Assembly (NCBI GenBank): GCA_022559845.1
Contig: CM040117.1
Span: 81,790,559 to 81,854,558, forward strand
From: Amorphophallus konjac
Taxonomy: Eukaryota; Streptophyta; Magnoliopsida; Alismatales; Araceae
Direction: 5' to 3'
DNA: 64,000 bases
Part shown: in pieces, positions 23,071 through 34,310 of the stretch
How the letters are laid out: the number at the start of each line of letters is the position of its first letter
Position numbering within the stretch: position 1 is the stretch's first letter
Program-made: the position numbers and the translations under genes
Notes under the pieces: model-generated
What the model was told of the DNA's origin: nothing
The model's input: only the letters and a program-made list of their open reading frames with translations
Database searches by the model: none

Positions 23071-25500
23071 GCAAGTCTACGATACAACTCTAGCTACAAT
23101 GCCTCAGAGGTGTGACCAGCCCGTCGCATAGGATGGTCAACGCCAGGCCTGGCCAATACACCGCTACAGGCGGTCAATGAACAATGCCAGCACCCTACAA
23201 AAAAATTGACCACCACAGTGGTGGTAGGCCACTGGTGACCAACCACAGGCTTCACCAGAATCAGAGCGACAGGCCATCTCATCGGCGACTAGCGGTCCCA
23301 GAAGCAGAAGGATAGGTGGCCCTCCGATTCCCAAGGATGGGGGAGTTTCATGCCCCCTACTGAGCATCGTTGGCTATGATCAGGCTCACAGACGAACATG
23401 CCAAGGAGTGAAAAATACTCATAGAACTCCTTGACATAGATAAGGTGGAAAAATTAAGAAAACACAAATCTCAGTCTACAGGTCCACCTCCGGGGGCACG
23501 ACATGGATCCCCGCCAGTGCAACCTCAGATGATAAAAGGGAGCCACAAGGGGTCCCCCACTACTCACCAGCCACCTTACAAGGCGGGATGGACTCGACAA
23601 TCCTAGCCTCCCCTATCTCAGATTTCTAATGGGGGAGGGTTCCTTCCATCGAGCCACCTCTCCTCAAAAAATCCACAAAGCCCGCTAAACAAGATAGGCC
23701 CCTAGACATAGGCAACAAAGGCATGAGCATTGTTACACCTGGCTCCCCCGACCTCTTTTCGCCTTCAGTAGAAGTGCCAAGCCTAGTCACACCGTCAACT
23801 GTCGAAGTGGCCACTTATATGGAGAGTTCGGTGACCAGACCAAACTACTTTCGTGACGTAGGCCCTGTGCACCTATGCCACATGCCCAACACGCGAGATA
23901 AACGGGAATAGAACTCCCAAGTCATGGACAACGGGCTACAACTTCAAGCACCTTGCGTGTATCCAATACACGCTGTCTCCACCAGCTCCACGCCCTTAGT
24001 GGGTTTGGCAAACTACCCGCCAGCAGCCCAGATCTCTCTAGAATTCAACTCTACAACCTCCCAGGTTCAATGGTCTTCTTCAAACGTGCGTGCATGGAAG
24101 ATCGCAACAAGAGCATCAACTCCCAGAACAAGTAACTCCCACAACGCCAATAAGGTCGGGAGAAATCAAAACCTGTAAGGCGCACGGGCCACACGCCGTC
24201 GTCTTCGCCTCCGGCGCATGCCCCGTGATGGGCATTTGTTGGCACCTACATATTTTCTCGAATTAATTGAGGATTAAGCATAGGGAAATACTCCCTAAAT
24301 AGAGCAAAATGGCACAACGCCAAAGCTACTCTACCAGTCGAGTTAAGCTCAAAAATTGAGATATTTCGCTGGATCCAGCAGCACAACATAACGACCGGGG
24401 ATCGTCCCCGAGCAAATTACACTACACCAGCCAGCTCACCGATAATTGAGTCGGATCCAAGGTTCGGGACAACATGCCGTACCGAATGACACTCTGTAAA
24501 GATTCGGGGATCACCATCGAATACCCTGAATATGGTGTCACACCACTGACACCTCAAAAATTGGGTTAGCACGAGGCTCAGAACAGCCTATCGTACCATA
24601 CAGCTCTTCGCCAAGAAACGGGGGTCACCACAACTACCAGACAAACGACATCATCATGCCGACACCCCAGTTACCGGGCCAACTAGGGACTCCTCGCAAC
24701 CCATCGCGCCATGCGGTGAATGACAAAAAGGCAGAGAACAACTCTCGGCACACCTTCTATGAGCGGCTTGACACCGATAACTCCAACAGTCAAATCACAC
24801 CTGGGTCCACTGCGTTCAAGATAGAGCTTGGATGAACACCGAATTCAGCCATTCTAGGTCCAGATTCAAAGCTAACTCCAGCATCCCCCCAGAGCACTTT
24901 TGGGCTAACCCAGCCCATGGGGGATTCCTCTTCGAGTCCTCTCTACAACGAGTCCAGGCTCGTCGTCATCCCCCCCCCCCAGATCAGGCTAGAGCGGCCA
25001 TTTTCATCCGACCGCGTAGATCCGCGTCGCCAGACACCCGACAAGATGTGATCTCCATTATGAATTCTTTATCTAGGATTATGCTAGGAACGACCACAAA
25101 CCTCTATACCTCAGACATTCTACTTCAAGTCCTTTTCGCAACGAGGGCTCACCCGCCCTGATCCGACATTGGAGCTAATCGCGGCGCCCATTCTCGGCGG
25201 GCTACGCGACTCACCCAGACAGGCCCGATCTGAAGATGATCTCTATGTTGAGGGAGTTCTCCTCGTTGCCTTGCTTCGAGTTAGTGCTTGGACTTTGGTG
25301 TCGTCATACTAGGTCAAGTCCTCTTTGCAACAAGGGCTCGCCTGCCCAGATCCAACGACGGAGATGATCGTGGCGCCCATTCTCGCCAGCACGTGCATGC
25401 TGCGACCCGCCTGCCTGCAGACCGGTGTTAAAGCGACCCCACCTTCTAGAAAAAACAACAAAAATAAAAATAAAAAAATAATAAAAAAACATTTCTCTCT
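23071..25500. other. Non-coding, hairpin-rich sequence without recognised gene
   Basis: No coding domain seen. Several perfect short palindromes stand out: GGGGA-TCG-TCCCC near 24400, ATTCG...CGAAT near 24495-24520 and AGGCT...AGCCT near 24572. The phrase 'CGGGGATCGTCCC' recurs near 32012, so the same repeat family lies on both sides of the LINE at 26324. Confidence 0.5.
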
Positions 25501-25900
25501 CTAGGGAAAAAACCCCTAGTTCACCCTACGTAAACCCCCCTCAGTGTGGTCCGCGTAAACCCCCATCAAAATAAAAAAAAACTTTTTTACCTTGGGGAAA
25601 TAACCCCCATCCCAGTCCACATTAATCCCCCCTTGGGTCAGCCTAGTCCCCATAAACCCCACTGAAACAAAACAATTTTTTTTTTGAAAAACCCAGCCCA
25701 ACACAGTCCGTATTTGCTAGGCAGGGGAGGGAGGGGTTACGCCGACCAGGCTGACCCCCTCAGCCTGGTCCACGTAAACCCCCCTCCCCCACTCAAAAAC
25801 AAAACAAAATAAAATAAAACATTTTCATGGGGTTTACGGGGACCAGATTGCACCCCCCATCCCGATCCACGTAAACCCCCCCCCCCCCCCCCCCGACCCT
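25500..25900. repeat. CGTAAACCCCC repeat with long hairpins and a 19-base C run
   Basis: Several ~100-bp degenerate copies with CCACGTAAACCCCC and A-rich spacers. A perfect 11-bp stem with a CCCCC loop lies at 25744-25770. A 14-bp stem with one mismatch joins 25829-25842 and 25866-25879. A run of 19 C occupies about 25876-25894. Confidence 0.8.
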
Positions 25901-26323
25901 TCAACTTCCCCTATAAAACCCCCCATTGGGTGGTCAAAGACAAAACATACATGGAGCTCACCCCTGGGAATACAAACGGTGTGTAAAGGACTAGGATGGC
26001 TAGTTTTGTGTTCGCTAGACTCACGCCGAGGGCATGTCGCATGATTGTCCCTCATACGGCGTCTAGCCAAAACATAAACCTCCTCAAAGTCGACCCCTGC
26101 TTTGATGAACGCACCCTATCTGGATGTTGCATGTTCCCCAGATGTTGCTTGATGAACGCACCCTACTTGGCCCTATCTCGATAATCGTGTGTAGCCTCGG
26201 ATGTTGCTTGATGAAAGCACAGTACTTAGTTCCTTACCTCGATGATCGTGCACCACCTTGGTGTCACCTTGACTAGCGTGCCCTTAATATGGTTACATGA
26301 ACAATGGGCATACTTCATGAGTC
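25901..26323. other. Non-coding, small repeats
   Basis: Two or three partial ~55-bp copies containing GATGTTGCTTGATGAACGCA occur at 26110-26260. No gene is seen. The LINE target site ACTTCATGAGTC is at 26312-26323. Confidence 0.55.
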
Positions 26324-26460
26324 TTTTTTTTAATCAAGAAAAACCTTGCCTAGGGATTGGTGGGAGAGTGCACCCCTTACCAGGGGTAAGGGGAATAGCC
26401 ACTCCACCATCAATTCGCTAGCAGGCAAATTTTATTACCATAGAAAAAAAGGAATAACAA

Positions 26461-28018
26461 TTACATCAGTCGTAAACTAGGCATGCCTAGCTTATCTAAA
26501 CGAGCTGCTCCTTTAACAATGGAAGGGAGCTCAATAGAAGAAAAAAATGAACTACATTTCATGGAGCAAGCTAAAGAAGCTAAGGAGTCCGCCACAGTAT
26601 TGCCTTCTCTGTATATATGGGAGATGGTAACAGGCTGTGAGAGTAGACTCCAAATATCTCTAACATAAGGAAGGATTGACCAAGGAGATTGGATTTGTCT
26701 TCGAATAATATGCACCAGCACTTGGGAGTCACATTCAATAAGAGCTGGCTTGCTGTTCAAAGTCTGAAGGTATTTAACCCCATCAAGGAGCGCCCGGGCT
26801 TCAGCCACTAGCCTATTAGTCTTGCCATAGTAATGGGAGAAGGCAAGAAGTACATCTCCTTTGTAATCTCTGATTACACCACCACCACCTGCTTCATTAT
26901 GATTCTTTGAGGCTCCATCTATATTTAACTTGAGAGATGGCCAAGGAGGACAAAGCCATCTTATGGTTTTGATTTGCTGACAAACAGACTTGGAGTTGTG
27001 AATGCCGAAATCTTCCAATATTTTCCTTTTGCTATTGTAAGGTTCTTTAAGATCAGCAGCTGTGCATATTTGATTCACCTGAAATAAGATTTTGTGAAGA
27101 AGACCCTGCTTGGAGATGTGCTTTCCTTCATATTTTGCAAGGTTTCTGGAGTTCCATATTTCCTACAATCCATATCCGAGGACAGCAAGCGTAAATAACC
27201 TGAACACAGATTTATGCTGAGTACTACTAATGGCATTCAAAATGAGGCAGCTGACAGAATTATCGAATAGGGGAATGCCCTTGGATCTGAAATGTGTCCA
27301 AACCTGAGAAGCAATTTCATTAGAGAGAAATAAATGATGTAAGTCTTCCACCTATGACTGGGTGCAGCAGTAACATTTAGAGCATAAAACCACACCCACT
27401 CGTTTGATGTTGGAATCCGTAGGTAGGCAGTTGTGCAAAATTTTCCATATGTGAACAGATAACTTTGAAGGAAGCCAATTATACCAAAGCCTAGCCCATG
27501 GAATAAGACTGAGTCCCAGAATTACTGCAAAGAAATTTGTAGGTGGAATTGATAGTGCAATTCCCTGATGAAGAAAGGCTCCAGATATTCAGGTCCTTTT
27601 CCTGAATCAGAGACACCTTTCTTAAAGCATTGCTAATGTGTGAAGGGAAATCACTGCTCTGTATAGGCAACTCTTCTGAGGTGGGGTGCAGTAAAAATTC
27701 CTTAATAGTTGCCTTAGGATTCAGAACACAAGTAGGGGATACCATATCAGCAAGAATGAAGTCGCCGAGCCATTTATCAAACCAAAAACTGGTATTATTA
27801 CCATCACCAATAACAATCCTTTTGTGCTGCAGGATGAGCTGTTTGGCCTTACACCAACTCCTTTTTGCTAAGCCTGTCATATTACTGAAATTGACGTTAG
27901 ATAGATGAGCCCCTTTAATATATTTACCTCTGAAAAATTCTGCCCACAGTGACTTTGAGTGCAGGGCCTGCCACATCATTTTGACCCTCAAGGCTGTTTC
28001 CATTTGCTTTAATGACAT
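26461..28018 (-). pseudogene. LINE ORF2, zinc-binding and RNase H domains
   Basis: The C-terminal part of the same ORF2. Residues such as RSWCKAKQLILQHKRIVIGDG and WFDKWLGD (27491-28018) belong to the region before the zf-RVT domain; a frame change follows near 27490. RNase H occupies 26461-27078: LNIDGASKNHNEAGGGGVIRD (first Asp), AEARALLDGV (Glu), IECDSQVLV (Asp), and the end motif HIYREGNTVADSLASLA. RNase H in this position is known from several plant L1 lineages. The frame ends MPSLRLM at 26461. Confidence 0.87.
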
Positions 28019-28033
28019 GATACCAAGACCTCC

Positions 28034-30562
28034 CTAGTTAATAGGCTTACATATAAACTGCCATGACTTCCAATGTCTTTTTTTACCATGAATAGATGAT
28101 CCCCAGAAAAAGTTTGCAAATGACTGCTCCAACAAATGATGGGTGCCATTATAAAGAGGAGAAGAGGTTAAAGAGTAGATAGGTATTGAGGACAAAACAT
28201 GCTTGATTAGGATTAATTTAGCTCCCTGAGAGAGAAGTCCAGCTTTCCATCCAGCTATCCGTTTCTGAACTGAGTTGATAATACCAGCAAAGTGAATTTT
28301 TTTCTTCCTGCCAAGAACCAAAGGAACTCCCAGATATTTGTGAGGAAATGAGTGCTGCATATATCCAATGTTATCATGAATACATTTGGCTACATTGTAG
28401 TTACCCCTGTGGTAAATAAAAAAACCACTTTTAGAAACATTAATCTGCTGTCCTGAAGCTCTTTCATAATCTCTGAGAACAGTCATCAGGTTCCTAACTG
28501 ACCGAACATTTGCTTTACAAAAAATAAGAGTGTCATCGGTAAAAAGGAGATGTGATATTTTAGGACAACCTCTAGGACTTGAAAACCATTCCACCTTGCC
28601 ATTAGTATAAAGTGCCTTCAGATTTCTACTCAAAACTTCCTCTGCAATGATAAATAAGGAGGGGGCAATGGGATCACCCTGTCGGACACCTCTGGTTGAT
28701 TTGAAGAACCCTGCTGACTCCCCATTCAGTAATATTGAAAACCAGCAGTTATTGACCATTTTATCAATCAAGCAAATAAACTGATTACTGAATCCAAATC
28801 TGTGCAGGACTGAAAAAACAAAATCCCATTCCAAACGGTCATATGCCTTAGCCATATCTAGTTTGATTATGACATTTGATCCCCTTGTTTTCTTGCCCAA
28901 ATCATTAGTCAACTCATGAGCAAGGGCAATGTTCTCAACAATATGCCTCCCTTTCACAAACACAGACTGCTCTAAAGATATAATACTAGGGAGGATGGAG
29001 GCTAATTTGCCATTTATGATGGCAGATATGATTTTGAAGAAAAAATTACAGACCTAAAATCAGAAATATTAGACACATTGGGCCTTTTAGGAATGAGGGC
29101 AACCAAGGTAGAAGTGACACTTCTAGGGAGGCCTTGGGGGGAGGTGATGAACTCTTGGACTGCACTTACAACTGAACTGCCTATAACAGTCCATGTTTTT
29201 TGGTAGAAAGCACCGGTGAACCCATACGAGCCTGGAGCACTGTCAGGGGATAGCTTAAATACTGCATCTTTGACTTCAGACTCAGAGGGGACAGAACAAA
29301 GCATATCATTGTCATTCTGATGCAGCAAGTGAGGAATGCAATCTAGAGTATGATCATCAATGAAGTGGTCTTGGGTAGTAAAAGCATGTTGGAAATGGGA
29401 AACAGCAATGGACTTCATTTCTTCAGCATCTTTAGTAATCAGCCCAGTGTGAGTTTTTAATTGAGATATAAAATGTTTGCGTCTATTGGCCAAGGTGGTA
29501 GCATGAAAAAACATGGTGTTTCTATCCCCCTCAAGCAGCCATCTAATCTGGGACTTTTTTCGCCAAAAGTACTCCTGTTGAATCAATCTATCAGAAAGGA
29601 CAGACTTGGCCTCATCCAGTGCATCTGAGTTAGATTTAGTTGGCTGTAAATCATAAGAATACTCTGCCCTTATAACATCTTCCTCAGCTTTTATCAGATT
29701 AGAGTGAACATTACCAAAAGTATGCTTATTCCATGCTCGGAGCATATTCCTCAAGTACTTAAGTTTGAGATAAAGGGTTATGGTAGGGGAAGAAGCAATT
29801 GGACTGGTATTCCAACAACGCTTAACTTCCTCCAAAAATTCAGAATGGTAAGTCATCATCTTTTGAAAACAGAATCTGCTTTTGAATTTGTTCTGAAGGA
29901 ATAACTTGACAAGTAAAGGAGCATGGTCAGAGGCTTCCCTGGATAAGTGCTCCACTGAGACAGGAGATAAGGTTAACCAAGCAGCATTAACAAGGACCCT
30001 ATCCAATCTAGCCCAGATACCATTGCTCCCAGACTGATTATTGTGCCAAGTGAAGGTAGACCCAGTGAATCCCGCATCAATTAAAGCACAATCTGAGACA
30101 CAATCTTTAAAATCAGAAATAGCCTGCAGGTTAGGAGAATTACCACCAAAATTTTCATCAACAGCCATAATGCAATTGAAATCTCCTGCCACTAACCAAG
30201 GGCCAGAAATCTGAGTATGGATATTAATGAGAGAACCCCATAACAATTTCCTTTCAGGAATAGAACACTTTGCATACACAAAAGAGAAGTGAAACTTAGG
30301 GAAAGCTGAACTAGTCTGATGAAGAGTGATCTGTTGGTTGTCACAGCAAACAACTGAAAAATCCAAGTATATGAGCCATATCATCCTCATTGGCTAAAGC
30401 TTTAGACATACCCAACTTTCTACAGATTCCCTCCATTTTGCAAACATTCACTTTTGGTTCCAAAAGAGCAATACAACCAATATTATAGGTTTTGATAAAA
30501 AGCTTCACACGACCAATAGAGACATCATTTGCAATGCCTCTAATAATTTCCTTTGATATTAA
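28034..30562 (-). pseudogene. LINE ORF2, endonuclease and reverse transcriptase
   Basis: ORF2 nicks the target and reverse transcribes the RNA from the nick. Endonuclease motifs in 29900-30560 are RGIANDVSIGR at the start, GDFNCIM, the DRVLV box and SDHAPLLVKL. RT follows with SPDSAPGSYGFTGAFYQ, QSVFVKGRHIVENIALAHEL and IIKLDMAKAYDRLEWDFV. The catalytic box reads FTDDTLIF (near 28535; FADD is usual), and GVRQGDPIAPSLFI precedes it. Frameshifts are visible near 30385 and near 29030, where a run of T/A precedes KIISAIINGKLASIL, so the protein is not intact. Confidence 0.9.
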
Positions 30563-30579
30563 ACTTCATGGGTCTTGAT

Positions 30580-31890
30580 GCAAGATGAAGTGTCAAGCCC
30601 CTGCGTCTGTGAACGTGCCTCGAGCACAACCATTGAGGTCTCACAGTGCCCATCTCCTTCAGTGGCAACAGTGCCCTCGACACCCGATTGCTAGTCTCAG
30701 CTACGCCAGATTGCCAGGGTCTCACGGCGTCCCACTACCCCAGTCACATCGGGGCCCGCGGCACCCGATCGCTCAACCACTTCAGTCACAACGGTGCCCT
30801 TGGCACTGGACTGCTAGTCTCAGACATGCCCGACCGCCAGGGTCTCACGGCGCTCAACCACTCGAGTCACAACGGTACCCCCAGTACCAGACTGCCGAGT
30901 CGAGATGGCGCCGGGCCACTCTAGCCCTAACGGCGCTAGACAACTTCAGTCACAACAGTGCCCCTGACACCCGACTGCCCAACTACTCCAGTCACATCAG
31001 GGCCTATAGCACCCGACCGCTTAACCACTCTAGTCATATCGGTGCCAACGACACTCGACTGCCCAGCTAATCCAGCCACAATGGTGCCCCCTGCACCCGA
31101 TTGCCAGTCTCAGCTGCTCTTAACCATTAGGGTCTCCCGGCGCCCAGTTCCCTCAACTACTCCAGCCACAACGGTGCCCCCGGCACCCGATTTCCAGTCT
31201 CAGCTGCGCCTAACCATCAGGGTCTCTCGGCGCCCTGTTCCCACAGCTACCCCAGTAACAATGATACCCCCCGGCACCCGACTGCCCAGCCACTCCGGTC
31301 TCAACGGTGCCCTACAGCACCCAACCGCCCAGCTACTCCGGTCACTAAGGTGCCTACGACACCTGAGTGTCCAGCTACAACGGTGCCCACGGCACCCGAC
31401 TACCCAGTCGCCACGATGCCCGACTACTTAAGCCCTAGCGGCGCTCTGGCTCTCCAATCTCAGTGGTGTTCATGGCACCTGTCATTCTTGCGATGATATC
31501 CAGGGTACCCAACTCTCTTACGTTCAACGGCACCTGGTCGCCCCAATCACAATGGTGCTTAGGGCACCCGATTGCTCCAAGTCATTACCATGCCAATGAC
31601 ACCCAACTATTCCAGTCAAAGCGATGCCTACGGCCTCAACAGCTCTAGTCGTAACGGTGCCCACGGCACCCGACAATTGTAAGCACAACGGCTTTTGGTC
31701 CCTCCAGTCAGGGTGATACTCACGCTGCTCAGCCACTCCAATTGCAACAGTGCTCGGCCGCCCCTATCTCAACAGTGCTTGACCGCTCCAGTCACAAGTG
31801 GTGTCTGTGCCATTCGGTCGTCGCGGCCTTGGAGACTCCCAACTGCTCCAACATGGCGGTGCCCACGGCACCCCAACTTCCCCAATCTCA
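30580..31890. repeat. Minisatellite array, ~42-bp (GGTGCC-loop-GGCACC)
   Basis: About 30 degenerate copies of CACAACGGTGCCCACGGCAC followed by CCGACTGCCCAGCTACTCCA. The core is GGTGCC, three bases, GGCACC. One copy near 30872 reads GGTAC...GTACC, preserving the pairing. The two long plus-strand open frames here are translations of the array. Confidence 0.87.
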
Positions 31891-32413
31891 ACACTGTCTC
31901 ATATCGGGAATATGTTTCGACACCCCTAGGGTGGCAACCTGCCGAGTTACAAGTCCTTTGACGGACACCATGTACAAATACAGAAATACCCGCACAATAA
32001 TGCAATGACTCGGGGATCGTCCCAAATGATGAAATTAACCCGTGGCTTGCACACATATGTAATCGGGCTTGCATGCCCCCATGTAAATGCCTTTTATGGC
32101 ATATAGTTATGTAATCCAGTCAGGGAATGAGTCTTCATCCTTGCTAGCTATCAGTCTCGAAGCTGCCCAACAGACTGCCATCTGTCTCCTAGCTCGGTCC
32201 TAACTCCTCTAGCCGGATAGCTCCGCGCTCAAGCCAGAACATGCCTGCTCCCTGTTGAGCCAGTGTCTACTACTTCACCGTCTGAGCCAATACCACCTTC
32301 CCATAAACCCAAGGTGCATACCATTTCTAGTGTCCACACTAGAACTAAGCTCTCTACCCCCAGTTATCCCTGTTGTGTTGTTGTTGCCCTGTCACTGTTG
32401 CATGGACTGAGCC
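31891..32413. other. Short non-coding segment left of the Copia element
   Basis: No gene recognised. It contains TGACTCGGGGATCGTCCCAA, similar to sequence near 24395. It continues after the Copia element at 41579, since CTCCC is the target duplication. Confidence 0.5.
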
Positions 32414-32418
32414 CTCCC

Positions 32419-34005
32419 TGTTAGTGTTGGTGTGCTACAGGCCAATTTCGGGTCGGGTAGGCCCAATAGTTGTACGATCTTGTTTGTTATTAATAAAGTG
32501 GTATTTGAGCGTAAATATGCGATTGTGTTACTTTACGTTGTCCCTAGGATATGTGGTTGTAAAGTCAACTCGAGATGGGATCTCGATTATGAGACTGACT
32601 TTACATGAACACATACCTTAAACTGTTCCTGGTTGGAGGGTAATCACTCGGGGACTTTGATTACCTATTAAACCAGTACACATGATGTGTTAGTGACCAG
32701 TCTCATGGTCATTGGTGCGGGGCACCAACACATATGTGTAGGTGTATGTCCTTGGAGGATGTACACTGAACTGATCCGCTATTGGATCTTCAGATGGTTG
32801 ATTATACCTAATGTCAACTGAAGATCCAACGGTCTCAGTAGCATCGTTGGTCCTTTGACCTGAGACATTGATCGGATCTTACACGAGGACTGGAATGGTT
32901 TAATTACTTGGCTAAGTGACTTTAACCATAAGTCATGAGTTGCCGAGTCATTAACCACTCCAGGATACGTGTGAAGATCGTCAATGGTCAAGAAGGGATC
33001 GCTCACTGTCGGGTATATATCAGACAGTTAATGGGTCATGACATTGACGCTCCGTTAAATCCCTGGCCAGGGTCGTGTGAGTTCGTTTAGAACGGACGTC
33101 ATACACTTTAAGGAGGTCATAGTCAAATGGCACGATCATGGGGTTTGACAGAAACCATACCCTCGATCGTACCAGACTCATAGAAGGAGCGAGGGATTAT
33201 ATCGATGCGGTAACTGTGGACTTACAGGTACCAGACAGGCTGGTTTAAACCCGGCGTCTTCTAGGATCACGCGGATTTGCTTGACCCAACGTGATCGAAG
33301 GTTCGGAATGAATTAAACTATTATTCGGCTCTTGTAGAAGCGAATAATACGTTTAATTTACTTCTAATTGGGAATTAGAAGTTAATGGGCCTTAAACTAG
33401 AGTGACTAAGGGCCTAGAGGATCACACACAATGGATTCTTGGGTGACGAATATTATTGTACAAATGTATGTATTAATGCCCTTTAATTCCTTTTGGAAAG
33501 GAGTGTAAATGGGGCTTAATACATATGTATAATAATGGAAAGGTCATATATACAATTTTGGTCCTTTGGAGGTCTTTAGAAAAGGTCCAAATTCTATATA
33601 TATGGCACCTACGTGAGTTCATTCGAACTCTTCCCTTCCCTTTGGCTAATCAAGCAGTTAAGGCCAAAGAAGGAGGATTAGCCTCCCCCCTTTCTCCCTC
33701 TTGCTCTCTCTCTCTTCAGAAGGTGATAGAGTCGGGGAAGGTCGTGCCGGGGGGATACCGTCGCTGCGCAAGGGTCCGTTTGGATCTACTCTAGAGGCCG
33801 TACAGCTGTGCCGCTCGGTATTCTGCATCGGGTATCGCAGACAGCATCGTTCCGCGCAAGGTGAAATACACAACCCGTAATTAGGGGTCTGGGGTAATTA
33901 AAACACCGATTAGAGCACAGATCAAGGATTCCATAGCACCGGGATCGGGCCAAATATATTTTGTTATCCGCTGCGTTGCCCGATAGTGCTGTGTGAAACC
34001 TTACA
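32419..34005 (+). repeat. Copia 5' LTR
   Basis: 1587 bp from TGTTAGTGTTGG to GAAACCTTACA. A TATA element (TATATATAT, 33595-33603) would place the RNA start in the right quarter of the LTR. Confidence 0.95.
33595..33603 (+). promoter_or_regulatory. TATA box in the Copia LTR
   Basis: TATATATAT followed by GGCACCTACG. The same site is at 41162-41170 in the 3' LTR. It is the only strong TATA in the LTR that leaves room for R and U5. Confidence 0.6.
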
Positions 34006-34006
34006 G

Positions 34007-34022
34007 TGGTATCAGAGCCAGG
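34007..34022 (+). promoter_or_regulatory. Primer binding site, tRNA-iMet
   Basis: TGGTATCAGAGCCAGG one base after the LTR, an exact match to the standard plant initiator methionine primer complement. Confidence 0.93.
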
Positions 34023-34189
34023 TTTATGCTCTGGTCGGTGTTTTATCGTCGTATAGAACCGTGTTTTAGGGGCATTCTTAAATCTTCAATTTTTATTTAA
34101 AGACAGGAGTGCTGGGTATTTCTGTTCTTCGCAGATGCTGGGCATCAGGACAACAATTTTTTTTTGTAAAAAAAAATTAATTAATTATC

Positions 34190-34310
34190 ATCACCGGGCG
34201 CACTGCGCCGCTGGCGCACTGCCGCGTGGCGCACCGCGTGGCGGGCGCCCGCAACGCGGGGGGTCAACGCCCGCGCGCGCGGGCGCCGCCCACGCGCGCA
34301 AGGTTGACCC
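34190..34310 (+). repeat. GC-rich palindromic segment in the leader
   Basis: Almost pure G/C with repeated GGCGCACTGC and GCGCGCGC words. GGGTCAAC (34261-34268) and GTTGACCC (34303-34310) form an 8-bp stem around it. It sits between two AT-rich zones. Confidence 0.7.

Larger units (their letters stand above)
26324..30562 (-). mobile_element. L1-type LINE, 5'-truncated
   Basis: A non-LTR retrotransposon on the minus strand. Its 3' tail is the T run at 26324-26331 (poly-A on the element strand). It is flanked by a 12-bp target duplication with one mismatch: ACTTCATGAGTC at 26312-26323 and ACTTCATGGGTC at 30563-30574. The 5' end stops at the first codons of the endonuclease, so ORF1 is absent. 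Such truncation is usual for LINEs. Near the 3' end is a perfect 9-bp stem (26373-26393, CCCCTTACC/GGTAAGGGG). It sits in a stretch also found at the 3' end of the LINE at 57842. Confidence 0.92.

Noticed and set aside
30585..31431. 161- and 157-codon open frames
   Set aside because: Pure translation of the GGTGCC/GGCACC array in two overlapping frames.
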